From: Cupriavidus taiwanensis LMG 19424
Lineage (GTDB): Bacteria > Pseudomonadota > Gammaproteobacteria > Burkholderiales > Burkholderiaceae
DNA length: 64,000 nt
Direction: 5' to 3'
Assembly (NCBI RefSeq): GCF_000069785.1
Contig: NC_010528.1
Span: forward strand, 1,426,001-1,490,000
Shown: in pieces, positions 62,731 through 64,000 of the stretch
Numbering within the stretch: the stretch's first letter is position 1
How the letters are laid out: each line of letters starts with the position of its first letter
Made by a program: the position numbers and the translations under genes
The notes under the pieces: model-generated
Seen by the model: the letters and a program-made list of their open reading frames with translations, nothing else
Database searches by the model: none
Told to the model about the DNA's origin: nothing

Positions 62731-63816
62731 CTAAGCCGGCGGCCCCACGGTAGCGCCTTCGCGCAGCGCGTGCGGCAGCAGCGTCGCGCGGGGCAAGCGG
62801 GGGGCAGGCGCGGCCCCGGCGCTGGCGGGCGCGAGCCGTGCCAGCAGGCAGCCCAGCGCACGGGCACCGATCTCGTTGTTGGGCTGCGCCACGGTGGACA
62901 GCGGCGGTTCCAGCAACTGGCCGAGTTCGATGCCGTCGTAGCCGAGCACGGATACATCGCCGGGCACGGACAGCCCCAGGCGCTTCAGGATCGAAATCAC
63001 GCCGATCGCCAGCATGTCGTTGGTGCAAAACAGCGCGGTGGGCGCGGATGGCGCTGTGACGAATTGCCGGATGCGCTCGACCTCCGCCGGCGTGTGCGTC
63101 GGCGTATGCGCTGGCAGGGACAGCGGCGGCAAGGGCTGCAGGCCATGCGCGCGCATCGCGTCCTGGTAACCCATGTGGCGCTGCCTGGCGCGGTCCGACG
63201 CGACGAAGGCGCCCGACACCACCGAGATGCGCCGATGCCCGGCAGCGATCAGCGTCTCGACGCCGGCGCGCGCGCTGACGCGGTTGTCCACCGATACCGA
63301 ATAGCGTTTGCCCCGGCGCGCTGCCTGGTTGTACGCCAGGACATAGGGCACGCCTTCGGCATCCAGCTGTTCCAGCACCGCGCTGCGGGCGGCATCGGCC
63401 ACCGTCAGCACCATGCCGTCGACGCGGTGACGCAGCAGATATTCAATCCGCTCGCGTTCGCGGGCCGGGTCGTAGCGGCTGGTCACCAGCATCAGCGAAT
63501 AGCCTTGGGCCAGCGCCGCCTCCTCGATGCCGCGCCAGCATTCGGCAAACACGGCATTCTCGAGCGTCGGCAGCATGACCCCCACGATGCGCGAGCGCTG
63601 GGCCCGGAGCTTGGCACCCAGCAGGTTGGGGCGGAAGCCAAGCTCGCCCGCCGCCTGCAATACGCGCCCGGCGGTATCCTGGCGGACCATCTCCGGATTG
63701 CTGAACACGCGCGAGGCGGTCGCCAGCGACACGCCCGCGGCCCTGGCGACATTCACCAGAGTCGCGCCATTGGATGGCGCGGGCGGAGCGGCGAGGGCGG
63801 TGGCATTGCGGGGCAT
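62731..63816 (-). CDS. LacI family transcriptional regulator
   Basis: A 361-residue regulator. The N-terminal helix-turn-helix is VNVARAAGVSLATASRVFSNPE with hinge helix (LRAQRSRIVGVMLP). The periplasmic-binding-like effector domain contains DNRVSARAGVETLIAAGHRRISVVSG, LFCTNDMLAIGVISILKRLG and VSVLGYDGIELG. I place the start at 63816 (MPRNATALAAPP). A frame reaching 63888 would begin inside the palindromic operator, which is unlikely. The gene leads the reverse-strand operon and sits 83 bp upstream of the binding protein gene. Its operator suggests autoregulation. Confidence 0.92.
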   Translation of the reverse strand: MPRNATALAAPPAPSNGATLVNVARAAGVSLATASRVFSNPEMVRQDTAGRVLQAAGELGFRPNLLGAKLRAQRSRIVGVMLPTLENAVFAECWRGIEEAALAQGYSLMLVTSRYDPARERERIEYLLRHRVDGMVLTVADAARSAVLEQLDAEGVPYVLAYNQAARRGKRYSVSVDNRVSARAGVETLIAAGHRRISVVSGAFVASDRARQRHMGYQDAMRAHGLQPLPPLSLPAHTPTHTPAEVERIRQFVTAPSAPTALFCTNDMLAIGVISILKRLGLSVPGDVSVLGYDGIELGQLLEPPLSTVAQPNNEIGARALGCLLARLAPASAGAAPAPRLPRATLLPHALREGATVGPPA

Positions 63817-63871
63817 TAGGCAGGAATCGGGATCAGTGCAGGAGTTGGTGCCTGAAGTTTGTGCGGAAGAA

Positions 63872-63889
63872 AATGAAAACGTTTTCATT
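63872..63889. promoter_or_regulatory. Perfect 18-bp LacI-type operator
   Basis: AATGAAAACGTTTTCATT is a perfect 18-bp palindrome with the central CG typical of LacI/GalR operators. It lies 55-73 bases upstream of the lacI-type gene start, so the regulator probably controls its own operon. A half-like GGGAAAACGGCG lies at about 62686-62697 before the binding protein gene. It may be a degenerate second site, but symmetry there is weak. Confidence 0.75.
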
Positions 63890-64000
63890 CAAGCCGCAAA
63901 AAAACGGGTGTCAAGGACAACCGTTGGTGCGGTGCGCCGCAAAACCGCCGGCGGGGCCATGCGAGTGGCGCGGAAGGCCGAACGAGGGCGATTGTGCGGG

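Overview
The window is about 64 kb of high-GC bacterial DNA. It reads as a beta-proteobacterium of the Burkholderiaceae, most like Cupriavidus/Ralstonia. The grounds are the tig-clpP-clpX-lon order, the hpnD-type squalene pathway gene, protein sequences familiar from that group, and an operon that pairs a DUF3141 protein (PHA-synthase-like triad) with phosphotransacylase, acetate kinase and FabI. Genus is an inference; no rRNA is present. I saw no CRISPR array, prophage or intact insertion sequence.

Bases 1-9.7 kb are mainly housekeeping: the start of hpnD (cut by the window edge), a divergent RND efflux pair behind a good sigma-70 promoter, a small Cys-rich exported protein, tRNA-Leu(TAG), a VanZ-like membrane protein, and the RNA-modification genes rlmJ and mnmC. 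From 9.9 to 16.3 kb lies the protein quality-control block tig, clpP, clpX, lon. Clear intrinsic terminators follow clpP, clpX and lon. tRNA-Val(TAC) follows at 16.4 kb.

Bases 16.9-23.2 kb hold a tightly spaced series: an RRM-like small protein, a duplicated-domain periplasmic protein, a DUF3141 alpha/beta hydrolase with a Cys nucleophile, a phosphotransacylase, AckA and FabI. It looks like a module that moves acyl groups between CoA, phosphate and free acid, with ATP gain.

Bases 23.3-41.3 kb are accessory and regulatory. They include a TetR/beta-hydroxyacid dehydrogenase pair, an amino-acid permease, ilvE, a patatin lipoprotein, an AhpD-like protein with a periplasmic cupin, a MipA/OmpV porin, RidA, LysR divergent from an SDR that lacks its catalytic Tyr, a GlxA-type AraC regulator, PPK1, a remnant of a molybdopterin aldehyde oxidase, a FAD-linked 2-hydroxyacid dehydrogenase and a MocR/GabR-type regulator.

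Bases 41.5-57.8 kb form one co-directional run of 13 genes with several 4-nt overlaps. It encodes an M20 hydrolase, a complete Dpp/Opp-like importer, GabT, GabD, a cupin, a TPP enzyme, an acetylpolyamine-deacetylase-like protein, an N-carbamoylase-like hydrolase, an EamA transporter and an aldehyde dehydrogenase. With the divergent MocR regulator it looks like import, deacylation and oxidation of an acylated amine or GABA-like compound. Bases 57.9-63.9 kb hold a reverse-strand operon: a LacI regulator behind a perfect 18-bp palindrome, a binding-protein-dependent ABC importer of the PotABCD/Fbp/Phn type, and a GpdQ/CpdA-like phosphodiesterase. The context suggests uptake of a phosphodiester or other organophosphorus compound.
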